Shown piece after piece: positions 9,850 to 22,148 of a stretch of 64,000 nt of DNA. Position 1 is the stretch's first letter; each line of letters begins with the position of its first letter. The notes below the pieces were generated by a model. It was given only the letters and a program-made list of their open reading frames with translations, had not been told where the DNA came from and did no database searches. Origin of the DNA: Euborellia annulipes (taxonomy: Eukaryota > Arthropoda > Insecta > Dermaptera > Anisolabididae); NCBI GenBank assembly GCA_023213315.1, contig JAKCPI010004951.1, positions 124,001-188,000 on the forward strand, read 5' to 3'. The translations under genes were made by a program, and so were the position numbers.

Positions 9850-11790
9850 ATGAAGAAAAAAGATGTTCTTTTATTTAGGGTTTGGAAATTAAGAAATAGA
9901 TGAATTTAAGATAACAAGGTTTAATTTCAACATTCATCAACAAAAATATACAGTATATTAAAATTATACACAATTGGTCATAATTATATTCCATCCCTGC
10001 ATTTTTTTTATATAAAATTTGATTGCAATTTTATAAAATAATTAAAATAGCAATCCTAAGGTGCAAATATTTCCTTAGCCAGAAAGTGATTCGGTAACAG
10101 ATCGGATCGCTTGATTGTGATAGATGCTTATAATGTAGAAATTAAAAAATTTATAATCGGGGAAAAGTAAAAAAAATATAAAACATGTTTGTTTATCACT
10201 GACTTTTTTAAAAATACTTATACTCCCTCCTCTGTTAGAGAAGGAGCAAAATAAAGGTTTAGACTAGATTAGGGTATTTTTTAGTTCATAGGTTCTTTTA
10301 ATAGCTTGTTGTATGTATTGTGTATTTTGGTATATTCACACTTTACAGGTGTTAATTCTTGACATTAAAACGTCTTGTGATTTTTCGCGGACCATATCGC
10401 CTCATTTTAAAATTAGTCTAGATCCCATGCGTTCATAATTTCAATATTATGAATTTTTTATTTTAATTAATTCAGATGATGGTGAATTATTCAAATAACT
10501 GAAACAAAAAATCCATTTCTTTTAATTATTCATATGACAAACCATCTTTATATGTAATATTTATATTAATCAATAATCTAATCATATTCTTTTCATAAAA
10601 ACATAATCGTATTATTTTAAACTTGATATAAAATTTTCCATTTTTATTTTGAAAGTTTTTGCGTCCATAACTTAGGAAAATATATTTATGTTCCTATAGA
10701 ATAATTAGTTTTTATTAATATCGAAATATATATACATTTTTTTGAGAAAAATAAATCGTATTTTTCTTCGGACTTTTTATTTCCATATAAATCAGTAATA
10801 TGGAAATAAAAAAAGCACGAAAAAAAATATTTTGAATATATTTTTATTTAATCAATATGGGTGTAAATGTAAAAAAAAGATTACAAATGTAATTAAAGCT
10901 TTTGTAATTACCATGTCATTTTTAAATTATTTGTTTATACACAGAAGTCACAAAATTTGAAAATTAAGCAGACACTATTTAACGTCCAAACAGAGTATTC
11001 CATTCAAGCGATTCGCAAAAATCATGACTGCTCTTTTGGCTGTTTCATTTTGACCCCTAAGGAAAAAACAATATTTTTATTTATAAAATGGTTTAAATAA
11101 ATTTGTTAATTATGAAAGACCAAGCCTCCTTCTTCACTTTGAAGAAAATATCTTTATAAAAAGTGCTTACCACGTATATATGGTTCAAAGAGCACCAGAC
11201 CAAAAAGAATGATCTTATTATCATGCTGAGATTTAAATTTTTGAAAATGATTATAATTCTGTGTACTTGAATACAAATAACCAGAAGAACAATGTAACCA
11301 AAGTAATTTTTTAAGCAATAAGTTTTGAGTATTTAATATTAAGAAAGACTCATGGAAAATATTGTCAATGCATCCAAATTAAATGTTTAACTAAAACTCT
11401 AGAAGTACAGTGATGGACAATATTAAGTCCCACCTATGTGTTTTCTACTTCTGATTATTTTATTGATTAAAAGAAAATGAAAATCTTTAATGGAAATTTT
11501 CTAGGTTTAAACCATGAAAGTTTCCATTAAAAAATATAAATTTTATAACATTTTTTTAAAAACAATGAAATAATCACAAGTAGAAAAAGAACGGGTGGGG
11601 CTTAATATTGTCCCTCAATGTACTTATATAAATAGGTCTATTTAATTCCAGTTTAAAGAAGTAAATGTTCACGGAATTAAGAAGTTAATTAAGTATTGGA
11701 TGCTTGCCGGTGCGCCTTGTGGTTTATTTTTTTCTGTGGTGACTTAGTCTCAAAAAGCTATGAAGATTTAGTTATTTTATAATAGTGGGA
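9850..11790. other. AT-rich sequence downstream of stomatin, no gene seen
   Basis: Contains the stomatin 3' flank and unique AT-rich DNA. The only structure seen is a small hairpin at 10767-10821 whose stem is TTTTTATTTCCATAT. No convincing exon. Confidence 0.5.
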
Positions 11791-11792
11791 TG

Positions 11793-12165
11793 GAGATATT
11801 AGCCAAATTGGAATGCTTGAGGTTCAATTAAACTCTCAGAATAAGACGATTTGGCATTAATTTATTTGGCCATCTTCAGTTATTGGTAATTTTACACATA
11901 TCACAAAGCGCACATGTGATTGAACAAGGATTTGTCAATAATAAAATTTCATAGAATCATCTCTGAACTTGGGCGCAGAAACGATATAATTTTGTATGAA
12001 GCAAATTATTTTTATTATTGACAAATCCTGGCTCAATCACATGAGCGCTTTGCAATATGTGTATAATTCCCAATAACTGAAGATGGTCAAATAAATTCAG
12101 GCCGAAACGTCTTATTCTGAGAGTTTTATTGAACCTCGAGCATTCCAATTTGGCTGATATTCACA
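11793..12165. repeat. Foldback element with hammerhead-like cores
   Basis: Two inverted arms of about 150 bases share CCAAATTGGAATGCT, AATAAGACG and TTTATTTGGCCATCTTCAG. The right arm (+) has CTGAAGA (12077-12083), T, GGTC...GCC and GAAACGTC (12104-12111). The left arm has lost the GAAA box (CCAAATCGTC). A single solo arm lies at 13237-13345. Confidence 0.6.
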
Positions 12166-13236
12166 TCACTCCATGCTAATAGAAAAATGTAGATTCTGTC
12201 ACAATTTCGTACAAATTATTTTAGTAATCAGTACAATCAGAAATAATGCATTTTTTCTAAATATTAAAAAATAAAAAAAATTGAATAAAATTAATAAATT
12301 ATTTTTGATATGGAAGATACTAGCCTACTATTTTTTTATTTTTTTACACGAGTGATAAAAAATAGTGAAACCAAAATATTTTTTTTGAAATAATTACATA
12401 AATATTTAGGCTATGCAATAGCAATTTCTCTAGATAAGAATATTTTGAAATTTTTGGTAGGTGGGCCTGGGCCGGATTACAGCAGTCTCAACCATGAGAA
12501 TTTTAAAGGAAAACACTATAGCATTCACATGAGACGTTCAGAGTCAACCTATCTTTTGTTCATCCTGTTCATGTTCCATGTTCATTTCGACAAATTGTCT
12601 GTTTTCAAGACACGATGATCCAACCATGGTTGAGCCTTGATTCAATATAGACATACTCTGTAACTATACTTAGGACAGATTATTACTCTTATGATTGAAT
12701 GAATGCTCCAAATTGGAGTGGAAACAAATTTTTAAATGAACACGATGATTGAATATAGGTATTAGTTTAACTGGACAAATCACAATCTGAATGGTTTAGT
12801 GTTTCTTAAAAATAATCTTAAATGAAACTCATCCACAGCTACTCATGTTCATTATATATATATATTAATTGATTCACAACTATGATATTATTTTTAAGTG
12901 CTCAGAAAAAATAATATATGGCCACGATTTTGTGTGTTTTTCTTGTAAACTTGATAATTTTTGTAGTAACAATATTATTAAATATAATATATACATGTAT
13001 ATATAAAATATATAAAAGGCTTGTTAAATTAAAAACCAATTTTAGAATATATATATATAATAGTTTTTAAATATACAGTATATATTAAAAGAAAGCAAAT
13101 TTGACCAGATTATTTATTTGACCATGTTGACAATAATCTTTATTTTTCCTTCCCCTCTAAAGTCTTTCTACTGCTTTCAAAATGTCTTATAGCATTGGCG
13201 CAACCAGAGGAGGTTGGGGGTCAAATCCTACCGTAA

Positions 13237-13345
13237 TATGTGTATAATTTCCAATAAGTGAAGATGACCAAATAAATTCAGGCCGAAACGTCTTATCCTG
13301 AGAGTTCTATTGAACCTCGAGCATTCCAATTTGGCTTATCTCTCA
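13237..13345 (+). repeat. Solo arm of the 11793-12165 foldback family
   Basis: About 110 bases closely match the right arm of the previous element, including GCCGAAACGTCTTATCCTGA and CATTCCAATTTGGCT. The core has G in place of the first C (GTGAAGA), so it is probably inactive. It has no inverted partner. A shorter trace of the same tail is at 45184-45240. Confidence 0.65.
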
Positions 13346-13349
13346 ATTA

Positions 13350-15670
13350 TAATAAAAATTTCAGACGTATAAACTTCTTGTAAAAATATCCTTCAAATTT
13401 TATTACATACATATGATGCTTAAAAATATTTTAAACAATTTCAAAATGAAACAAAATATTCCAAAGAAAGAATAGTTTGCCTTAGTAAATTAGGTCTCAC
13501 CTCACCTAGCCTATGATCCTGTCTGTATCCTTTATTTTATTTTGCTTTCCCATTCTGCATTGAGTTTAATAATTTTCTCTATGCAATCGATTTTGTCATT
13601 TTTTTCTAAATTCACTCTTCTATATCTTAGATGTTAAGTAAGTTGTAAAGGGCCTGTTGTTATTGTCTTCTAGATAATCTTCATCTTGTTTCGAAAAGTT
13701 CTTTAAAAATTCAAATAAAAAAGTATTTCTGATGATGTTTTTACAAAAACTTATTTTCAAGAAAATTGTAGATTCTTATTGTAGATAAACAATTATTAGA
13801 TCTGTAAATATAAAAATGTGAAATTTTAAAATTATTAAAAATATACTGAACTTCTAAGAACAAATAGGGATTAGAGGGAAATGGAGAAAATGAGTGTTAA
13901 GATTTTAATTTTTAGTTTAAGAACAATATGATAGTACCATGTTCCCTTCATTTCTAATTTTTCCCATTTTTCCCTCTATTTTAAAACACTTGTATTAACA
14001 TAAAAAGCATTTATTTTTTCACTGTGGCTGCAGATGAAGCAAATACAACAGGTGCAGTTAATAATGCATAGTAAGTGTCACTTGCAACCAATACGCTTAG
14101 CAAATTTTCCCAGACAAAAAATTGATGTTTTTTACAAAAAATATTTATATTTAAGGTCAAAAACAGAGTGAATTATCTAGAATGTCCCAAAATGTCCTAA
14201 AATTTGTGCTTAAGAGGACAGTATAGAAAGGAACGATTCTTAAATATTTGTGTTAGGTTTAATAATGTTTTGAGAACCGTGTGCAATGGACTAATGATTA
14301 AATTATAAATATAATTAATAAATTTTTCATATTTTGGGAATTGAAGGGGGATATAATTTTCAGTTGGTGCTTTAGGTAAGGATGTTATTGAACAAAAAGA
14401 TGTGAAAATAATTACCGATTAAAAGAAACGTTTATCTCCATTACAAAAGTAAATTGAATATGCCTCATAAAATATTAATAAATAAATTAATTAATTGGTA
14501 AAGAAGTGATGATGATTTTTTTTATGAAGCAATTTGAAAGGTATTTTGACAATCGGAATCTGATCGGAATTGACAACTTTTATCAAAGGAAATCTAAATT
14601 TAGAAAAATAATATTTTCTATAAGATGAACCAATTTAAATCTTAAAATAAAAATTTCATGAAGAAAAATTTACTTAAGTAGATAATAAATATTCAAAAAA
14701 ATAATACTGGTTTGAAATTTGCACAAAATTTATAGCGGGAAAATCAAAAGAATTAGAGGAAATTCAAAAAATTTACAAAATATATGTACAGTATATTACT
14801 TAATAATTATGGCATTATTATATAAATTTAATAAATTATATTCATAAAAATATTATTTTATTAATAATCGAATTTCATAAAAAAAAGCAAAAGCGAGATA
14901 TGAAAATCAAAGAATACTAAAATAAAGCATTAAAAAAATTTACTATTTAATTAATTAAAATAAGGTTTTCTAATTTTTATTTAAAATTTCAAATTATTAT
15001 TATTTCATTCTTTATTTAAATTTAATTTTAAAATAAAAATAATAATAATAAAATTTTTAAGCGTCTCTATTAATATTTTATATTCTTTGAATACCCAGCA
15101 TTCCATCCTCTTCCCAGTTCGTCGCGTTCAATCAGCCTAGAAACGTTTTTTTTTTTAGTGAGTTTAATTAATTTTGTTAATTGAAAATTAATCCATCGTT
15201 CTTTATTTAAAACGGTGAGTTTATTCGATTATTTATTTAACAAAATATATACTTAATTTATAAATCAATATAGAAAGAACGAACCATATGTGTATATTTT
15301 ATTACCTCAATAATGGGTCCAAAAATAGATCAAACAAACAAGCCTCTTCACCATATTGCTTTCTCTCTCTTTCTCTCACATATACATTCAAAAGCTAATA
15401 AAATCCATTTCTGAGTAATTTATAATTCTTTTTTTTTTTTTTTAATCATTTATTCAACACATAAGCAATGGATTATTTTTATATTTCCTTTGAAAAAAAA
15501 AAACAATACTTTCTCTCTATATATATTTCATAACTATAAGAGAAAGTAAAATGCATAAATTATCTAAGGAGACTTTTGTAAAAAATAATTATAAATTTAT
15601 ATCTTTCTTCAAAAGTCTGGTTAGTGATTATTAAAAAAAAAAAGATTATTATTCCATTGTGTAACCAAGG
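13350..15670. other. AT-rich intergenic sequence, no gene seen
   Basis: Long A/T runs and simple sequence. No exon, repeat family or RNA gene could be supported. Confidence 0.4.
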
Positions 15671-15677
15671 TCGTAAT

Positions 15678-16051
15678 CAGGGCCAGCTCTAGGATTTTGG
15701 CGCCCCAATGCAGAACAGCCTTACAACTAGGGGCGTATATAGACATTTTTTTCGGGGGGGGGAGGGGGGCTGAACTCAAACATTTTTCTGCGGAAAATTT
15801 TTTTTTAAAGAAACAACATTTTTACCGCCTTTCAATTTTTTTTTTTTTTTTTTTTTTTTTTGCGGAACATAAGTATTCCGCCCCACGAATTTTTTCATTT
15901 TTTTACCCGCCTGCGAAAATTATTTCACCTTTTTTTTAGAGACACTAAATTTTTGCCGCCTTCAAAAATTTTTTTTGCTTAAATTATGGCGCCCTTATAC
16001 GGAAACGCCCCAATGCGACGCATCCTGTGCTTACACGTAGAGCCGGGCCTG
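15678..16051. mobile_element. hAT-type MITE with internal low-complexity insert
   Basis: Ends CAGGGCCAGCTCTAGG / TAGAGCCGGGCCTG. Flanks GTCGTAAT / GGCGTAAT match at 7 of 8 bases. The interior has T-rich units with ACCGCC and GCGGAA motifs, similar to those in the element at 58648-59156. Confidence 0.65.
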
Positions 16052-16074
16052 GGCGTAATTAAATATAATGTCTG

Positions 16075-16895
16075 CAGGGCCGCTGAGAGCAGAGTTCCGG
16101 GGGCTATATATCAATACGCCCTTCCCCCTTCCCCCTTCCCTTCCCCCTAAAAAAAAGTTTAAATTTAATTCCAATTATATGCGCTTCCGAATATTAAAAA
16201 AAATTGTTTGTTGAAGTTTAACCAGCATCGTCATTATTTTTAATTAATTAATTTTAATTTAAAAAAATATTTCAAAATAATTTTTTTTATTGGGAATTTA
16301 GAGTTGAAGCTCAGAGCCCGAAGCATGGGCGTAACTAGGGGGGTGGCGGGGAGGAGACCTGGCCCCCCCCCTCCCAAAAAAAAGCTCCTTGCCCCAAGAA
16401 AAATTGAGAAAAAATGGGGCTCTCCAGGCCCACCGGAGGATAGCTGGTCCCATGGCCCCCTCCCCGCCAAATTCTCTAGTTACGCCAATGACTCGAAGTC
16501 AAAACAGTGGCGTCATTTCAACTTTTTATTTGGAGAGGGGGACAAACTTTTTTCTTATAATTTACTTACAAATAGGTATCTCAAAATTTGGACAAAAGAT
16601 ATTTAATTTAATATAACACTCTGGGCTCCCTTCAAACACGAATATATCTTTCGCCTTTAAAAAAGATATTTAATTTTAATTAATTTTAACATTTTTTTTA
16701 TAGTTTATATACCCGTAGATATATTTGAAATATTTTATTTGAATAATATAAAATTTAAAAAAGATCTGAGCCCTTAGAGGGCTGGGGGAGGCAAATGCCT
16801 CTCCCCCCTGCCTCCTCCAAATTACGCCTCTTGAGTCAGAATCCATGGGCTCCGATTCCCCCCCCCCCCTCCTGGCCTCCCTGTCGGCGGCCCTG
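16075..16895. mobile_element. Probable hAT-type element with a nested MITE
   Basis: Ends CAGGGCCGCTGAGAG / CGGCGGCCCTG. Flanks AATGTCTG / AGTGTCTC match at 6 of 8. There is no transposase-like open frame; the interior is AT-rich with G/C runs at each end. It contains the element at 16324-16490. Confidence 0.45.
16324..16490. mobile_element. hAT-type MITE nested in 16075-16895
   Basis: Ends CATGGGCGTAACTAG / CTAGTTACGCCAATG. Flanking 8-mers GCCCGAAG / ACTCGAAG match at 6 of 8. Related in its ends to 18859-19107. Confidence 0.5.
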
Positions 16896-17327
16896 AGTGT
16901 CTCGGCTTCTGAGTTTGTATCTACCTAACTAAACTTTTTTTTAAGTATTGTAAGTTAAAATTGATCTCCTGGGCGAATTGCACCTCTAACTACTCCATTG
17001 TTATATTATTATCTTCCCACCCTTGCTGGTCAAATCCTTGATTTCTTTATGCATTTATTCAAATATTCCGAATTATTTTAAATTAATTTAACATTTTTTA
17101 TTTAGATATATTTATATATTAATAAAATATCCATATAGTAGATTTCTTTATATTATTATAGCAACCCCACCATTAAAATTGGCTTTTCAGGAAATAATAA
17201 AAAAAAAAGTTTAAGAATTGATTTGATTATTTATTTTTAGATGGGTTATTTTCTACGCGACCAAGTGCTGACGTCTAGTGGCTGTTTGGAGAAACATCCT
17301 CCTGTGAGCAAAAACATCCAGGAGAGT

Positions 17328-17333
17328 TCAGTT
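17328..17333 (+). promoter_or_regulatory. Possible initiator upstream of candidate exon
   Basis: TCAGTT matches the arthropod initiator consensus and lies within the unusually GC-rich stretch that begins near 17250. It would place a roughly 180-base leader before the ATG at 17508. Weak evidence alone. Confidence 0.2.
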
Positions 17334-17507
17334 GGCGCCGCGTGCCTTGTGTTGGTTACATCTATACGTTGATGTCTCGCTAAACATGTGACGGTAAACA
17401 AACGGTTCAGTGGCTACGATCAGTGCATTGATTCTTTACTAGTGCCAGTGATTATTTGTGATTACAATGCTTCTGTGAGTGTCTGAGTGTAGATAAAAAG
17501 TGACGAG

Positions 17508-17571
17508 ATGACCCGACGTCTTGGCTCCATCGTGTACCCGTGCCGGGTTGAAGGATGGCTCAACTTTGCCG
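17508..17571 (+). CDS. Candidate first coding exon of an unidentified gene
   Basis: ATG with G at -3 opens 21 codons plus one base (MTRRLGSIVYPCRV then EGWLNFA) and ends at a good donor GGTAAGC. An in-frame TAG lies just upstream at 17490-17492, so this is the first ATG in frame. G+C is far above the surroundings over about 330 bases (17250-17575), as expected for a 5' exon. The EGWL phrase resembles the start of some PH domains, but that is not enough to name it. No downstream exon was recognised in the rest of the window, so either the intron is very long or the call is wrong. Confidence 0.35.
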
Positions 17572-17616
17572 GTAAGCCTTCAGCATTTATGTCAAAAATT
17601 TTATTAATTACTATAC

Positions 17617-17639
17617 CCACACACACACACACACACACT
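17617..17639. repeat. (AC)n microsatellite
   Basis: About ten AC units just inside the putative intron. Similar AC/TG tracts occur at 23993-24014 and 33658-33675. Confidence 0.9.
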
Positions 17640-18850
17640 AAAAAAATACATAAATTATGTAAATAAGCAACTCACTTTCATTTGTTTTTCAATGAATTTG
17701 GCATTTTCTGACAACTTTACCATTCAAAAACCAAAGTGGTAGAGTCTAATCAAATATATCTAATTTTTGAATTTGTTTTTTTGTGATTTTTTAAAAAATA
17801 TTTAAAATTAATTTATTTGATGGACCAAATTACATTTTACAGATTTATGTTTGTTCATTTTTGGAATCGTGTTGTAAATTGAGATAATTTTATTAATATT
17901 TTTTTTTTTTTTTTTATTTATAAAGAAAAATTGAATGTTTCCGATTTCTGGAATTACCCACTTTAACGTCTGAATGGCTTAACAAAATACATATGATTAT
18001 TTATCTTTGAATGAGAGATTTCACCAAAAATAGACTTACGTTTGAAATAAATAGCTAATAATTTTTTTCTCAATATCTCACTTGTCAAAACCCGCCGACC
18101 CCACAATAAGGGCCAGGATAGAAGATCTCACTTGTCAAAACAAAAATAAAGATGAATAAAATTGCTCAGTAAATATAAAAGTTTAAATTAAAAATGAATA
18201 TTTTTTTTTTTTTTTGTGTTTGAATGGAAGGGGCCAAAATGAATTTTTCCTTTAAAAGATGTTTTGTTATTTTTTCTGCAAATGTCCTTTCTCAAAACAT
18301 TTGAGAATAAAAAATAAATGATTAAAAAAATCCTTAATAATTTGGCTACTTGTCATATACAGTATATTGATAGGTTCTTTAGGAAAATTTTATAGTGATC
18401 ATGTCATGCCTAATTGATCCATAATAATTTATTTGAAATCATTACTGAGGATTATAAATTGAAATGCAAACATTGGTTATTAATTAATATTTGATTTATT
18501 TTCTTTTTAATGATAAAATTTTTATTTTGAAAAAGGTTAATAAATTTTAATATAGTGGTGCTACGATACTACTAATTAATTTCCTCCCCCCCCCCCCCCC
18601 CCCCGAAATTCCAAATCAATAGTTATATAAATAAAAATTTAAAGGGCGAATGTAAATTTTTATTTCATCATAGAATATGAATTTATAGATTTGAATTAAA
18701 TAATTTTTTAGTCTTTTTTTATCCACAAGTGAATAATTCTATAAAAGTTTTCTCACTTATCACAATAAAATCTTAAGAAACTCTATAAAAATCATTTTTC
18801 CATTTTAAAAATTTACATTAAAATAAAACATGACCCAGTAATTATTAATG
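17640..18850. other. AT-rich sequence, nothing recognised
   Basis: Simple A/T runs and a C-run at 18585-18604. No gene or repeat family could be assigned. Confidence 0.4.
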
Positions 18851-18858
18851 TATTTATA

Positions 18859-19107
18859 CATCGGCGTAACTAGCCTTTGAGGGCTGAGGGGGCGAAGTTC
18901 AACTAGGGGCCCGTTTTTTAAGTTGTAATCTAATTTAAAAGAAAACTATCAATATTTTTGGACCATCTATGGAAAGAATATGATAAAATCACCGTCCCTG
19001 GACTATATCTTAGTAGATGCCCTAGTCGGTATCGAGGGGGGCCAAAGGCTTGATGCACCTGAGTCGGGGGGGGGGGGGGCCTTCGCCCCCACCTAGTTAC
19101 GCTACTG
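18859..19107. mobile_element. hAT-type MITE
   Basis: Ends CATCGGCGTAACTAG / CTAGTTACGCTACTG. Perfect 8-base duplication TATTTATA (18851-18858, 19108-19115). Interior is non-coding with G-runs at the right end. Confidence 0.8.
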
Positions 19108-19614
19108 TATTTATATTAATAAAATGGTAGCCAAAATGTTTTTTAGGCGATAAGAAGAGGGGCTAGCGAGTTCTATATAGAATTTGTATTTTTGTAATTT
19201 ATAGTTTAAATTGAATTTATAAATAAAATGCATTTAAGGGTCCATTTGGCTAAAATGTCTATATAAAGTAATTAGGAAGGTAAAAAATAGGCAACTAGGA
19301 AAGATGAAATATTTTTATTTTCGACGTTTCACCTACTTCAAGTCTCTTGAAAATTGTTGAGTGTGCATTGTTTCTATTTAATAGTGAGACAGTCGCGTCG
19401 TGCGATCGAAACGTTTCTTCGTTAGAGAAAGCCCCCTTTGTAATGAGATTTAGGACGATATGATAAAATTTGAACGTAATTCCTTTTTATTTACTTTTAT
19501 TTCTATTAATAAAAATTCAAACTAAGAAACAATAAATTTTTAAGTTCAAAATTAGAAGATAAGATAAAACCAGGAGAATAAACATTGATGTGATGTTTAA
19601 TATGACGCGCGCCC

Positions 19615-19783
19615 ACGGGGGGGGGGGGGGGGGTTGGCCCCTCCCAACCGGGGGGGGTGCCCCGGGTTTTTTTCAAAAAAAAGTTTTTTAAAAGGTAGTT
19701 TGGGGGGGAGGAGGGTGGGTGTGTGGGGGTGGGGGTGGGGGGGGGGAGGGGGGGTAAAAAAAAAAAAAAAAAAAAAAAAAAGC
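19615..19783. other. Homopolymer-dominated tract, likely consensus error
   Basis: Alternating runs of G, C, T and A of up to 20 or more bases with few other bases. This looks like collapsed or mis-called low-complexity sequence and should not be used for coding inference. Confidence 0.5.
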
Positions 19784-20410
19784 TGATGTCGCGTAAAATT
19801 CAGGTTGCGGAATAGAAGTCTTGGTTTTATTAAACAGTGAGCCTAAATTATTATATTAAAAATATTAAAACAAGTCATGAAATATAATTAACTCACTACA
19901 TTTTTCTTAATTTAAAAAAAAAAACATCAGTTATTCTAAATAATAAAAAAATCATTCAAGCACCTTTCGAAATTTATAAACATGACATATTAAACTACAC
20001 ATTGGCAATTTTTTGTCGTTTAAATGATTTATTTAATATTTTATTGTAAACTAATTAATCCATGTAATTGGACGGAACATCTGTATTGGAGGTTTAATAA
20101 TATTCATATAATAATTTTTAGATTCTTGATATTTCCAAATGGTTTAGTTCATTTTAATCTTAAAATATGCCTTCTCACATAAAAAATACAAAATAATTGA
20201 AGTCCCATCTTGTTCTTTTTTTTCTTAGAGAGATGATTTGAAGTAGGGGGGGAAACAGCCGCAAATAACAATAATTATTAGGATTGGTGAAGGGTGAGGG
20301 GATTATAGTTATAATAATAAATGAAGCTACTCGGGTGGGTGGCGCCGAAAAACCAGCGTGTGAAACGTACCCATGTTGCCATCGTTACAATATAATTTAA
20401 TTAACGTGTA

Positions 20411-20640
20411 AAGAAAAGAATGGCAGCTAAATATATTTCATTTATTAGGCCCTCTTTTGCTTTTCGGTCTTGGTTAAGACCATCCTCAGAGCTTGAGGGC
20501 TGTCAATATAGCCATACAATCAAATATTCAATCATAAATATAGTGAACAGCCCTCAAGCTCTGAGGATGGTCTTAACAAAGACCGAAAAGCATAGAGAGC
20601 CTAATAAATGAAATATTAATATATTTAGGTGTCTATTCTT
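20411..20640. repeat. Foldback element with strong hammerhead-like stem II
   Basis: Inverted arms (about 20411-20505 and 20551-20640). The right arm reads CTGAGGA (20561-20567), T, GGTCTT-AAC-AAAGACC, GAAA (20585-20588). The left arm repeats this on the minus strand with GGTCTTAACCAAGACC. Stem II is well formed in both, but the GTC after GAAA is replaced by AGC, so the cleavage site is missing. Confidence 0.6.
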
Positions 20641-21418
20641 TTCTTTACACATTAATGTTAATCCAGCTATAAAATTCAAATCTTGTAAAATTTAATTAAC
20701 ACACAGTATTTACAAATAATCCCCTAAAAAGTTGATGAGGAAAATTAAATAAAAATGAGGATTAAATTCATCTCCCCCCACCAATTCATTTAATTTTTTT
20801 TTTTTAATACATTCTGATATTTTTTTTAGATTAACCCCATTGGATAAAATGATTTTTATAATTGTTATGATCAGACCAATTACTTGAACTGAGGTTTTTA
20901 TAAAAATTATTTGATTGGAAACTAAAAAAAAAAATTTCTTTTTATTTATTTTATTTTTATATAAAATCATAGAAAAGCTTAATAATCACATTTATAACTG
21001 TTTTGTTACCCTTTAGTGTTTCCAAAGCATTTATAAAAAGTTATTCTAATTAATTTTCAATAGTGAAATAACATATTGTCGTTAGACCTTTTCAAATCGT
21101 ATTCCCACATCTCTCCCTAACGTTTAAATTCAATTAACCTGTTCTTAAATATATAATGTGGTTGTTGTGTATTTTTTGTTTAATTTATCCCTTTAAGGAG
21201 TGAAAGAAACGTTGACCCAATTAAGATCATTCAAATAAGTGTTCCAAACAACTCCGCCATGTTTATTGTCGCTTTATGGTTTAGTAATTTATTGTACAAT
21301 CGTGTTCGAAAAAAAATCTCATTCATTCTCCCATTCCCTGGGAAAATAGTCCTTTAGGCCAATAATTTAAAAATGTTTCGAGATTTAATCGAAATTATTT
21401 AACTAAATTATTATAAGT

Positions 21419-21651
21419 TGGGAAAGAACAAGTACAGGAGCAGCAAAGAAAATAAAGCCTTTGTATGCCAAATGCCGAAGGAGACGTTTAGAACAAAATT
21501 TATTCGTCCATCCTCAGTCCTTGAAAGCTTAAAAATAAGCCTACAAGGACCGAGAATGGACAAAAATTTTTTTAAACGTCTTCTTCGGCATTTGGCATTC
21601 AAAGGCTTTATTTTCTTTGCTGCTCCTGTACTACTCTTTCCCAACTTTTAA
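21419..21651. repeat. Foldback element, decayed hammerhead-like cores
   Basis: Arms of about 100 bases (21419-21518, 21542-21651) share GTACAGGAGCAGCAAAGAAA and GCCAAATGCCGAAG. Each arm keeps a decayed core: CTGAGGATGGAC...TAAACGTC on the minus strand at left, CCGAGAATGGAC...TAAACGTC at right. Both open frames over this stretch are by-products of the palindrome. Confidence 0.6.
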
Positions 21652-21659
21652 CATCAACA

Positions 21660-22140
21660 GCAACTTCTCATTTGATTATAAATAAATTATTATTTACACT
21701 CTTCCGAGATTGTAGTATTGATATAAAAAAAGCATTTTTAAATCAAAATAGAAACTTTTCTAATTTGGAAAAACGTAAAAATGTCTTAGGATCAATTATT
21801 ATTAAAAATATTCTATAAGAGACGATTTTTATAAACGCTTTTTTAGAAAGATGTCTTTATAAACATTATCTTGATAGGCCATTTATATATGGATCATATT
21901 GAGAGAAATATTTTAATAATGTAGGAAGTTGACTCATCTAAAATCAATAAAAGATCGGTTATTTCGTGAAATATGTTTTGAACGCTTTTTCATCTTCTTC
22001 ATAAATTTTATATTGGAAAAATAAAATAATGCACTTTGTGACAATATATTTGTAACTAGAACACAATTTTATTTTCAAAATTTGAATTAAGTTTTTGTAT
22101 TTCATTTAAAAGTTTTGATATGAAGATTGGGAAAGCCTGG
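21660..22140. other. AT-rich sequence, nothing recognised
   Basis: No gene or repeat supported. Confidence 0.4.
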
Positions 22141-22148
22141 TGTAGATA

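Noticed and set aside
14034..14070. Mini-exon between GGCTGCAG and GTAAGTG
   Set aside because: Good splice signals but 37 bases, no conserved peptide and no partner exons.
16240..16616. Overlapping 75-100 codon frames on both strands
   Set aside because: They cover MITE ends with G/C runs and terminal repeats.
17617..17639. Regular short repeats as a CRISPR array
   Set aside because: Simple AC microsatellite; no spaced repeats anywhere, and the genome is eukaryotic.
19310..19440. Additional hammerhead-like relics (GGTGAAACGTCG on minus strand; GATCGAAACGTTT on plus)
   Set aside because: No CUGANGA box at the required place; too decayed to call.
21411..21651. Two similar 77-codon frames on opposite strands
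   Set aside because: They arise because the sequence is a palindromic foldback element; no coding features.
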